DNA of 64,000 nt, taken from Demequina sp. NBRC 110053. Its GTDB lineage: Bacteria; Actinomycetota; Actinomycetes; Actinomycetales; Demequinaceae. Made by a program: the position numbers and the translations under genes. The notes below the pieces were generated by a model. It was not told the origin of the DNA. It was given only the letters and a program-made list of their open reading frames with translations, and searched no databases. Where the stretch lies: contig NZ_BBRJ01000002.1 in assembly GCF_002090095.1 (NCBI RefSeq), positions 1,550,817 to 1,614,816 of the forward strand. Direction: 5' to 3'. Shown one piece after another: positions 41,953-49,598 of this stretch (its first letter is position 1; each line of letters starts with the position of its first letter).

Positions 41953-42744
41953 TCACAGCCGCCCGTAGCGGGCGCGGACAAAGCTGTACAGTCCGTAGGC
42001 GGCGAAGCCCAGCCCCACCAGGATGACGATCACCGGACCCCCAGGCAGGTCGAGCAGCGACTTCACCGCTCCGTCGAGCCCTTCGGCGTTGTCGGGATCG
42101 GCAGTCACGGCGGCGTAGGTGAAGAGCACGCCCACCACACCGAGCGCGACACCCTTCGCGATGTAGCCCGTCATGCCGAGACCCCTGACGACGCGGCCGG
42201 AGCCGCTCGGCACGCCACGAAGGTCCTCCAGGAACTTCTTGCGCGCTCCCTTGATGACGTGGAACACGCCTGCTCCGAGGATCGCGAGGCCGACGGCGCC
42301 CACGATGAACTGTCCGCCCGGCCATCCGAGCGCGGTCGCCACGATGCCCTGGGCCTGCGAGTCCCCGCCGCCCCCGCCAGAGCCCATGGCGATCGACGCG
42401 GCGCTGAACGCGAGCACCGCGTAGACGCCGGCCTTGGCGGCAGCCTTGACGCGGTCCTTGGCCTCGTCGTGACCCCGCAGGGCGTCCGCGAGCTGCCACA
42501 GGGCGAGCGCTGCGAACGCCACGACGGCGATCCACAGGATGACGGCGCCGAAGGTGTTGTCGGCGAGACTGGACAGCGCTTGGCTCGAGCTCGCCTCCTC
42601 GCCCCCTCCGCTGAGCCCGATCTGGGCGATGAGCAGGCCGAGGGCGATGTGGAGGGCTCCCGACACGGCGTATCCGGCCCTGGCGGCCTTCTCCCAGGCG
42701 CCTCCGGCGCTCGACGGCTTCAATGGCGTGTTCGACGTGACCAT
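41953..42744 (-). CDS. DUF1206 membrane protein
   Basis: A 263-residue protein with six hydrophobic helices in three similar pairs (AARAGYAVSGALHIALGLLI, AGVYAVLAFSAASIAM, GMTGYIAKGVALGVVGVLFT), the threefold repeat of DUF1206. Each repeat starts with a Gly-Tyr-rich turn. Function unknown; the family is widespread in actinobacteria. ATG at 42744 is used because the frame upstream of it crosses the rplY promoter and has no membrane-protein character. Cotranscribed with the PAP2 gene, four bases downstream. Confidence 0.88.
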   Translation of the reverse strand: MVTSNTPLKPSSAGGAWEKAARAGYAVSGALHIALGLLIAQIGLSGGGEEASSSQALSSLADNTFGAVILWIAVVAFAALALWQLADALRGHDEAKDRVKAAAKAGVYAVLAFSAASIAMGSGGGGGDSQAQGIVATALGWPGGQFIVGAVGLAILGAGVFHVIKGARKKFLEDLRGVPSGSGRVVRGLGMTGYIAKGVALGVVGVLFTYAAVTADPDNAEGLDGAVKSLLDLPGGPVIVILVGLGFAAYGLYSFVRARYGRL

Positions 42745-42811
42745 GGCTGATGAACTTCCGGCGATGCCCCTCCTATTCCCGCCGACGTCGATCATGCCGC
42801 GCGTGTGCGGG

Positions 42812-42817
42812 TACACT
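42812..42817 (+). promoter_or_regulatory. -10 hexamer (TACACT) of rplY
   Basis: TACACT lies about 112 bases before the rplY ATG, giving a leader of about 105 bases with a ribosome binding site (GAGGAG) near its end. No clear -35 is visible. Confidence 0.4.
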
Positions 42818-42929
42818 GGTGCGGTTCCTCGGCGAGGGAGGCCCACTGGGCGCTCCGTGATCGACGCGGCAGATGCACACCGCAGCCTGCCTTGCCGTGG
42901 CCATCTGACCGATCCCGAGGAGAACCACC

Positions 42930-43568
42930 ATGTCTGACAAGCTCAAGCTCACGGCCGAGACTCGCACCGAGTTCGGCAAGGGCGCCGCCCGCCGCATCCG
43001 CGCAGCGCACCAGATCCCCGCCGTCATCTACGGCCACGGCGAGGACCCCCTGCACGTCGTGCTGCCCGGCCACGACACGATGATGGCGCTCAAGCACCCG
43101 AACGCCTTGCTCACCATCGAGCTCGACGGCGACAAGCAGCTCGCCATCGCGAAGGACGTGCAGCGCGACCCCATCAAGCCCGTGATCGTCCACGTTGACC
43201 TGCTCACCGTGAAGAAGGGCGAGAAGATCACCGTCGACGTGCCGGTGCACCTCGAGGGCGAGTCCGCTCCCGGCACCATCCACGTGCTCGAGAACTCCAC
43301 GCTTCAGGTGCTCGCCGAGGCGACGCACATCCCGGAGTTCTTCACCGTCTCGATCGAGGGCCTCGAGGAGGGTGCGAAGGTGACGGCTGCCGAGGTCGAG
43401 CTGCCCCAGGGCACCGAGCTCGCCGTCGACGGCGAGCTCCTCGTGGTCCACGTCACCGTGCCGCGGGCCGCTGCCGACGACGAGGCCGAGGCGCCTGAGG
43501 GCGACGTCGTGCCCGCGACCGAGGAGGGCGACGGCCCCTCGGAGGCTCCCGAGGGCGACGAGAACTAA
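42930..43568 (+). CDS. rplY: 50S ribosomal protein L25/general stress protein Ctc
   Basis: A 212-residue CTC-type protein. The N-terminal L25 domain (about 1-92, [25 protein letters not shown]) binds 5S rRNA; the TL5-type beta domain follows to about 185; the tail is acidic. The long form is the usual actinobacterial one. It precedes pth, an order conserved in many bacteria. A terminator separates the two genes. Confidence 0.95.
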   Translation: MSDKLKLTAETRTEFGKGAARRIRAAHQIPAVIYGHGEDPLHVVLPGHDTMMALKHPNALLTIELDGDKQLAIAKDVQRDPIKPVIVHVDLLTVKKGEKITVDVPVHLEGESAPGTIHVLENSTLQVLAEATHIPEFFTVSIEGLEEGAKVTAAEVELPQGTELAVDGELLVVHVTVPRAAADDEAEAPEGDVVPATEEGDGPSEAPEGDEN

Positions 43569-43584
43569 AGTCGTATCCATGCCG

Positions 43585-43616
43585 AGCGCCCGTCACCCTT
43601 GGTGGCGGGCGCTTCG
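43585..43616 (+). terminator. Terminator after rplY
   Basis: A 12-bp stem (43585-43596 with 43602-43613, one G-T pair) around CCTTG, followed by TTC, 17 bases after the stop of rplY. Confidence 0.75.
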
Positions 43617-43686
43617 CATCGGTGGTGCCGGTCGCGGCGCCACTCGAGACGCTGTCGTCCCTGACACGTCCGCGACGAGGGAGATC

Positions 43687-44259
43687 ATGACCGCGCTGGT
43701 GATCGGCCTGGGCAACCCGGGCGAGGAGTACGCGGCGACGCGCCACAACGTTGGCCAGATGGTGCTCGATGAGCTCGCGTCGCGTGGCGGCGGCGCGTTG
43801 AGCGTGCACAAGAAGACCAGGACCCGCTCCGCGACGGTGCGGCTCGCCTCGCAGCCCGTCGTGCTGGGCGTCCCCATGTCCTACATGAACGTCTCCGGCG
43901 GGCCGGTGTCCTCGCTCGCGAAGTACCACTCCGTCGAGCCTGCGGACATCATCGTCATCCACGACGAGCTCGACATTCCCTTTGGCGAGGTGCGGCTTAA
44001 GCGCGGCGGCGGCTCGGGCGGGCACAACGGTCTTAAGGACCTCTCCAAGGCTCTCGGCACTCCTGACTATGTACGGGTCCGCGTCGGGATCGGCCGCCCG
44101 CCGGGTCGCATGGACGCTGCCGCGTTCGTCCTCAAGCCGTTCTCGGCAGCCGAGCGCAAGGAGCTGCCCCTCCTTCTCCACGACGGTGCCGATGCCGTCG
44201 AGACGGTGCTCTCGGACGGACTCGAGGCCGCTCAGCAGCGCTTTCACACCAGGTCATAG
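43687..44259 (+). CDS. pth: Peptidyl-tRNA hydrolase
   Basis: A 190-residue enzyme that recycles peptidyl-tRNA released during translation. The family blocks are [20 protein letters not shown] (with catalytic His in TRHN), [32 protein letters not shown] and [12 protein letters not shown] at 43687 is chosen over the longer frame (43579) because AGGGAG lies just before it and the upstream part crosses a terminator. Confidence 0.96.
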   Translation: MTALVIGLGNPGEEYAATRHNVGQMVLDELASRGGGALSVHKKTRTRSATVRLASQPVVLGVPMSYMNVSGGPVSSLAKYHSVEPADIIVIHDELDIPFGEVRLKRGGGSGGHNGLKDLSKALGTPDYVRVRVGIGRPPGRMDAAAFVLKPFSAAERKELPLLLHDGADAVETVLSDGLEAAQQRFHTRS

Positions 44260-44307
44260 AGCGCATCGGCGGTGGGGCCGTCCGCGTGTGATGTGACCGA
44301 CGCGGAA

Positions 44308-44338
44308 TGGACAGACCCCCGGGGCGCGTCACTACTAT
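44308..44338 (+). promoter_or_regulatory. Promoter of the phosphoglucomutase-phosphorylase operon
   Basis: TGGACA (44308-44313) and TACTAT (44333-44338) with 19-base spacing. The region also holds a copy of the 9-mer at 44262-44270. Confidence 0.45.
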
Positions 44339-44404
44339 CGAAGTGCCGGAGCGGGCCCACCGTCGCGCCTGCGTCGCACCACGTCGATTGCACGAGGAGG
44401 ACGC

Positions 44405-45157
44405 GTGACCACCACCGAGAACACCTGGGCGATCCCCCAGACCCCCGAGCGCCTCTATGCTGCGGCGCTCTTCGACCTCGATGGGGTGCTGACGCCTACG
44501 GCCGAGGTCCACATGAAGGCTTGGAACCGGATGTTCACGGACTACTTCACCGCGCATGGCATCACGCCCGAGTACACCGACGCGGACTACTACGCCTATG
44601 TCGACGGCAAGCCCCGCTACGACGGCGTGCGTGCCTGCTTGGCCTCGCGGGGCGTCACCCTGCCGGAGGGCGATCCGTCCGATCCGGCGGGCGCGGAGAC
44701 GGTGTGCGGCATCGGCAACACCAAGAACGATGCGTTCGCGGCCATCCTGCGCGACGAGGGCGTCTCGCCCTTTCCCGGCTCCGTGAGGCTCCTGGACCAC
44801 CTGCGATCGCTCGGCACGGAGATGGCCGTGGTCTCGAGCTCGCGCAACGCTCCGGACGTTCTCGCAGCGGCCGGCATCGCCGATCGCTTCGATGTCGTGG
44901 TCGACGGCAACGTGGTCGCTCACGAGGGTGTGAAGGGCAAGCCCGCGCCCGACATGTTCGAGCTCGCCGCGTCGCGGCTCGGCGTCGCTGGGGCCGATGC
45001 GGTGGTGGTCGAGGACGCGCTGTCAGGCGTGGCCGCAGGGGCAGCGGGGGACTTTGGGCTTGTCGTGGGCGTGGACCGCGGCGCGGGCGCCGATGCTCTG
45101 CGCGCGGGCGGAGCCGACATCGTGGTGGACGACCTCGAGGAGCTGATCGCACAGTGA
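44405..45157 (+). CDS. pgmB: HAD hydrolase, beta-phosphoglucomutase type
   Basis: A 250-residue HAD-fold enzyme. The nucleophile pair is Asp24 and Asp26 in FDLDGVLTP, the cap domain lies at 40-110, VVSSSRN is motif II, and the Lys of motif III and the acidic motif IV (VVVEDALSGVAAG) are present. The residues after the DxD motif and the EVHMKAWNRMF cap helix are those of beta-phosphoglucomutases. It converts beta-glucose 1-phosphate to glucose 6-phosphate. The stop overlaps the phosphorylase start by four bases (GTGA), which couples the two steps. GTG start with GAGGAGG upstream. Confidence 0.9.
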   Translation: MTTTENTWAIPQTPERLYAAALFDLDGVLTPTAEVHMKAWNRMFTDYFTAHGITPEYTDADYYAYVDGKPRYDGVRACLASRGVTLPEGDPSDPAGAETVCGIGNTKNDAFAAILRDEGVSPFPGSVRLLDHLRSLGTEMAVVSSSRNAPDVLAAAGIADRFDVVVDGNVVAHEGVKGKPAPDMFELAASRLGVAGADAVVVEDALSGVAAGAAGDFGLVVGVDRGAGADALRAGGADIVVDDLEELIAQ

Positions 45158-47724
45158 AGGCCGCCAAGCGCACCGTGGGCGACACGTCCGCGCCTGACTA
45201 CCTGGACCGGCTCCGATTCCCCGTCGATCCTTGGCGGCTGGTCGAGACCGAGTTCTCGAAGGAGGACCTGGGCGTCACCGAAACCCTTTTCGCGGTGGGC
45301 AATGGCTACCTGGGGCTGCGGGGCAACGTGGAGGACGGTCACGACGCCCACGCGCACGGCACCTTCATCAATGGCTTCCACGAGACGTGGAAGATCCTGC
45401 ACGCCGAGGAGGCGTACGGCTTCGCGCGCACGGGCCAGACGATCGTCAATGTCCCCGACCCCAAGATCATCCGGCTCTACGTCAACGATGAGCCGCTGCT
45501 GCTGTCCATCGCCGACCTCGTGAGCTATTCGCGCGTGCTGGACATGCGCGAGGGGGTGCTGTCGCGCGATCTGCTGTGGCGCACCCCGTCGGGCAACAGG
45601 GTGCGGGTGCGCTCGAAGCGCATGGTGTCGTTCGCGCAGCGCCACCTGGCCGTCATGTGCTTCGAGGTGACGCTGCTGGACCAGGAGGCCCCCATCGCCA
45701 TCTCGTCGCAGCTGCTCAACCGGCAGGCAGGCCTCGACGAGTACCGCGCGAATCCCTCGCCGGACGTCATCGCCGACCCCCGCAAGGCGGAGAAGCTCGA
45801 GAAGCGGGTGCTGGAGCCCCGCCTGCACCACGGTCAGGATGACCGCATCGTGCTCGGCTACCAGTGCGCAGCCTCTGGCATGACGCTCGCCGCCGCGATG
45901 GAGCACTCCGTGGACTTCGAGGACGACTACGATACGGTCACCGAGGTCGAGGAGGACTACGCGAAGCAGGTCTTCCGGGCGCGCGCCAAGCCAGGACAGA
46001 CGTTCTCTCTCACCAAGGTCGTGAGCTATCACACCTCTCGCGTGGTGCCGCCGCGCGAGCTGGCTGACCGGTGCAACCGCACTCTCGATCGGGTGCGCTC
46101 CGAGGGCCTGTCGACGCAGTTCGAGGACCAGCGCCGCTGGCTCGAGGAGTACTGGGCGAAGTCGGACGTCGAGATCGGCGGCAACGACGCCATCCAGCAG
46201 GCAGTGCGATGGAACCTGTTCCAGCTCGCACAGGCTGCGGCGCGCGGCGACGGCCACGGCATCGCCGCGAAGGGCGTCACCGGATCCGGCTATGGCGGCC
46301 ACTACTTCTGGGACTCCGAGATCTACGCGCTCCCGTTCTTCACCTATACCTCGCCGGTGATCGCGAGGAACGCGCTTCGATATCGGTATCGAATGCTCGG
46401 GCAGGCCGAGAAGCGAGCGGCCGAGCTCGCCCAGAACGGTGCCCTGTTCCCGTGGCGCACCATCAACGGGGAGGAAGCGTCGGCCTACTACGCGGCAGGC
46501 ACCGCGCAGTATCACATCGATGCCGACATCGCGTATGCGATCGACAAGTACGTGCGCGCCACGGGCGACGACGACTTTCTCGCGCGCGAGGGCATCGACA
46601 TCCTCGTGCAGACGGCGCGCATGTGGGCTGACCTGGGGTTCTGGCGCCAGATTCCCGGCAACGGGGAGTCGTTCCGCATCCATGGGGTCACCGGACCCGA
46701 CGAGTACACGACGGTCGTCAACGACAACCTGTACACGAACGTCATGGCGCGGTTCAATCTTCGCTGCGCCGCGCAGAACGTGCGCAAGCTCCAGGATCGC
46801 TGGCCCGATCAGTACGCGCGTCTCACGTCTCGCCTGGGCGTGACCGATCAGGAGATCGCTGAGTGGGAGCGGGCCGCCGATGGCATGGCGATCCTGTGGG
46901 ATGAGCAGCTGGGCATCCACCCGCAGGACGCGCTGTTCAACGAGCGCGAGGTGTGGGACCTCGCCAACACGCCGGCCGAGAAGCGTCCGCTGCTGCTGCA
47001 CTTCCATCCGCTGGTCATCTACCGCTTCCAGGTGCTCAAGCAGGCCGACGTGGTACTCGCACTCTTCCTGCAGGGCGACTACTTCACCTATGAGCAGAAG
47101 AAGGCCGACTTCGACTACTACGACCCGATTACCACGGGCGACTCGACGCTGTCCGGCGTGGTGCAGTCGATCATCGCCGCCGAGGTGGGCTATCACGAGC
47201 TCGCGCTGCGCTACTTCTGGGATTCGCTCTACGTCGACCTGGGAGACCTGCACGCGAACGCTGCCGATGGCGTCCACGTGGCGTCGACCGGCGGCGTGTG
47301 GTCGGCGCTCGCGTATGGGTTCGGCGGTTTCCGTGACCAGGGTGACGTGCTCAGCTTCGATCCGCGTCTGCCTGACTCGTGGGACTCGCTCACGTTCCGC
47401 CTGAGCCAGCGGGGCACTCGCGTGAAGGTGACGGTCCGTCAGGAGGAGGTGACCTTCACCATCGAGGAGGGACCGGGGTTGTCGGTCGAGGTGCGCGGCG
47501 AGCGCTTCTCGCTCACGCAGCTCCAGCCGTTGACGGTGCCGCTCGAGAATCAGGGGCCACGGCTGAGTGGCGCTCCCGATGCGACGGCGTACCACGGCAC
47601 CGTGCGCGCAGATGGCACGGTCATTCGCCCGTCGCTGCCCACCACGGTGAACGAGGAGACCACGATGACGCATGAGATCCAGCTCGACGAGGTGGTTCAT
47701 CACTATGCCGAGGACGAGGACTAG
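45154..47724 (+). CDS. GH65 family disaccharide phosphorylase
   Basis: An 856-residue inverting phosphorylase. GH65 enzymes split maltose, trehalose, kojibiose or nigerose with phosphate, giving beta-glucose 1-phosphate. The catalytic acid is Glu517 in HGVTGPDEYTT, the substrate-binding GYGGHYFWDSEIYALPFF is intact, and the phosphate-binding region reads HVASTGGVWSALAYGFGG. No signal peptide: intracellular. Coupled by GTGA to the beta-phosphoglucomutase, so the product goes directly to glucose 6-phosphate. The disaccharide cannot be decided by eye. The tail (last 30 residues) is acidic. The final bases overlap the stop of the convergent HNH gene. Confidence 0.93.
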   Translation: MKAAKRTVGDTSAPDYLDRLRFPVDPWRLVETEFSKEDLGVTETLFAVGNGYLGLRGNVEDGHDAHAHGTFINGFHETWKILHAEEAYGFARTGQTIVNVPDPKIIRLYVNDEPLLLSIADLVSYSRVLDMREGVLSRDLLWRTPSGNRVRVRSKRMVSFAQRHLAVMCFEVTLLDQEAPIAISSQLLNRQAGLDEYRANPSPDVIADPRKAEKLEKRVLEPRLHHGQDDRIVLGYQCAASGMTLAAAMEHSVDFEDDYDTVTEVEEDYAKQVFRARAKPGQTFSLTKVVSYHTSRVVPPRELADRCNRTLDRVRSEGLSTQFEDQRRWLEEYWAKSDVEIGGNDAIQQAVRWNLFQLAQAAARGDGHGIAAKGVTGSGYGGHYFWDSEIYALPFFTYTSPVIARNALRYRYRMLGQAEKRAAELAQNGALFPWRTINGEEASAYYAAGTAQYHIDADIAYAIDKYVRATGDDDFLAREGIDILVQTARMWADLGFWRQIPGNGESFRIHGVTGPDEYTTVVNDNLYTNVMARFNLRCAAQNVRKLQDRWPDQYARLTSRLGVTDQEIAEWERAADGMAILWDEQLGIHPQDALFNEREVWDLANTPAEKRPLLLHFHPLVIYRFQVLKQADVVLALFLQGDYFTYEQKKADFDYYDPITTGDSTLSGVVQSIIAAEVGYHELALRYFWDSLYVDLGDLHANAADGVHVASTGGVWSALAYGFGGFRDQGDVLSFDPRLPDSWDSLTFRLSQRGTRVKVTVRQEEVTFTIEEGPGLSVEVRGERFSLTQLQPLTVPLENQGPRLSGAPDATAYHGTVRADGTVIRPSLPTTVNEETTMTHEIQLDEVVHHYAEDED

Positions 47725-49328
47725 AGAAGTGTGAAGTGGCCGTCGGGTGGCGGCTGGTCGAGCCAGGACGGTGTGGCGGCGGGCTGAGGGCGCTTGCGAC
47801 GTCGAGGCGACTGCTTGCGCTGTGACCGGTGCTCGGGTCGTGGCACGGCATTCGCAAGGGGCGCGTTGCGGTGCCCGGCCTCGTCGGGCGGTCTGGCTGC
47901 GAGTTCGAGCTCTCGTTGTTCTCGTGCGGTGATGCCGAACTTCGCTGTGCCGCCCAGTTGCCACGGCCGTTTCGGGTCCACCGACCCTGGCGGTCGGAAG
48001 TACACGTCGGTGGCGGTGGCGTCGATGTCCCAGCCGCCGGCATGAACCGTGTGGTGGCAGGCGACGCGCAGCAGGACACCGTTGTCGAGATCGGTGCGGC
48101 CGCCATGGGACCACCAGTCGATGTGGTGGGCTTCGCAGTGGCTCACGGGTGCGCCGCACATCGCGCAGCCCCCATCACGGTGCACGAGGGCGGCCCGCTG
48201 AGCCGGGGTGAACAGCCGCTGCTCACGTCCGACGTCCAGCGGCTGAGAGTCGCCGCCGAGGACGACGGGCAGGAAGCCGGCGTCAACGGCAAGGCGTCGC
48301 AGCTGCGAGATCGGCATGGCGGCACCGTCGATGTCGGCCACGCCCGCGCCGGCACGCAAAGCGTCCAGGTCGATGCGGATCTCCACTCGGGTGGTGGCAT
48401 GCGCGAGGGGTGCCTGGTCGCAGCCGAGCATGTGGGTCGCGAACGACGCCAGCGCGTCGGCGCGGATCTGGCCGGTGGTGCGCTTGTCCTCAGCGAGCGC
48501 ATCACCGTCGCGGCGCCGGCGCAGCGCATCCTTGACCGCACCTTCCAATGCGGCACGGATGGGCGCGGCCGACACGGGATCGAGCACGCCCTTGACCTCG
48601 ATGGCGCCGTCCTTGCGGTCGGACAGGATCAGATACCGGCTGTCATGCAGGTGTTCCTGGCGCCGCTCAGCGGCAGCGGCTTGGAGCTGATGCTGGAAGC
48701 GCCGCACGATCGGCGCGAGCTGGTTGACCGACAAGCCGTTGGCTTTGTCCACCAGCATCGTCTCAACGCGCGCGATCCGCTCCGGTGTCGCATCACAGCG
48801 CGCCGAGTCGAGCATGCTGGTGATCATCGACGCCGCCGCGGCAGAGAGGTCTCCTGTGGCAAGCGCCTTTGCGACCACCGGATACACGGGTGTGTCTGGC
48901 TCGGGTGCGGGGAGGCCGGCTTGCTGGGCCTCGCGGGCCTTCTTCTCATGCTCGGCGGCCTCACCCAGCGTCGCACCGGTGCGGATGAGATCGTGTGCCT
49001 CGCGGCGCGACCCGCCCGTGATCCCGGCCAGGAACCTCTCGGGGGTGGTGTGCCCGTTCTTGCGCGCCAGCCCCTTGGCGCCCAGCTCTGGCGCGGAGCG
49101 CCGGCCGATCTCCGCGGCAGCGGTGGCGACCATCAGGTCCCACTCCTTGCGTGCAGCGGCGGTCGCGTGCTGCAGCTCGAGCAGCGCCCCCTCGGACAGG
49201 TCCCGGACCGTGGCCGCACAGATCAGCTCCTTGGCCTTCGCGCGCGCCACCCGGTCGGCCTCGAGCGCTTGCGCAAGCTCGGCGGGGACCTCCGTGAAGG
49301 AGGACTCAGCAGGGGCCGTGGTGGTCAT
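47721..49328 (-). CDS. DUF222/HNH endonuclease (13E12-type repeat protein)
   Basis: A 535-residue protein of the actinobacterial 13E12 family: an N-terminal DUF222 helical domain (about 20-330) and a C-terminal HNH nuclease (about 420-475). The zinc and metal residues are visible in CAMCGAPVSHCEAHHIDWWS and in LLRVACHHTVHAGGW. The last 70 residues are basic and rich in Pro/Arg/Gln. Proteins of this type occur in many copies per genome and are thought to be mobile or homing-like; the biological role is not settled. Its stop and that of the phosphorylase gene share CTAG at 47721-47724. ATG at 49328. Confidence 0.92.
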   Translation of the reverse strand: MTTTAPAESSFTEVPAELAQALEADRVARAKAKELICAATVRDLSEGALLELQHATAAARKEWDLMVATAAAEIGRRSAPELGAKGLARKNGHTTPERFLAGITGGSRREAHDLIRTGATLGEAAEHEKKAREAQQAGLPAPEPDTPVYPVVAKALATGDLSAAAASMITSMLDSARCDATPERIARVETMLVDKANGLSVNQLAPIVRRFQHQLQAAAAERRQEHLHDSRYLILSDRKDGAIEVKGVLDPVSAAPIRAALEGAVKDALRRRRDGDALAEDKRTTGQIRADALASFATHMLGCDQAPLAHATTRVEIRIDLDALRAGAGVADIDGAAMPISQLRRLAVDAGFLPVVLGGDSQPLDVGREQRLFTPAQRAALVHRDGGCAMCGAPVSHCEAHHIDWWSHGGRTDLDNGVLLRVACHHTVHAGGWDIDATATDVYFRPPGSVDPKRPWQLGGTAKFGITAREQRELELAARPPDEAGHRNAPLANAVPRPEHRSQRKQSPRRRKRPQPAATPSWLDQPPPDGHFTLL

Positions 49329-49598
49329 GACTCCAGTCCACCACCTACGTCTGACACACGAAATCGGCCCACCACCATCCTGTGGACAGACCCAACAGGA
49401 CCCCACCCTGGGGACGCCAACGAGCGCATCGGCCCATTGCACGCGACCCGGCCACGGAACCCGCCCACGGAACCCGACCGCGCGACCTTCGCCAGCCGGC
49501 GGCACCTGCCGGCCACCACCGCGCGACGCGCTGTCACCGTCCACGCCTAGGATGGCCATGCCGGAGATTCCGGTCGTTTGGCATGCCCTGGAGGCTGT
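49329..49598. other. Intergenic region between the HNH gene and mfd
   Basis: Holds divergent promoters. A TAGGAT hexamer at 49548-49553 probably drives mfd. A 14-codon frame (ATG 49558) ends in TGA overlapping the mfd GTG. One 9-mer copy lies at 49425-49433. No other gene visible. Confidence 0.5.
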
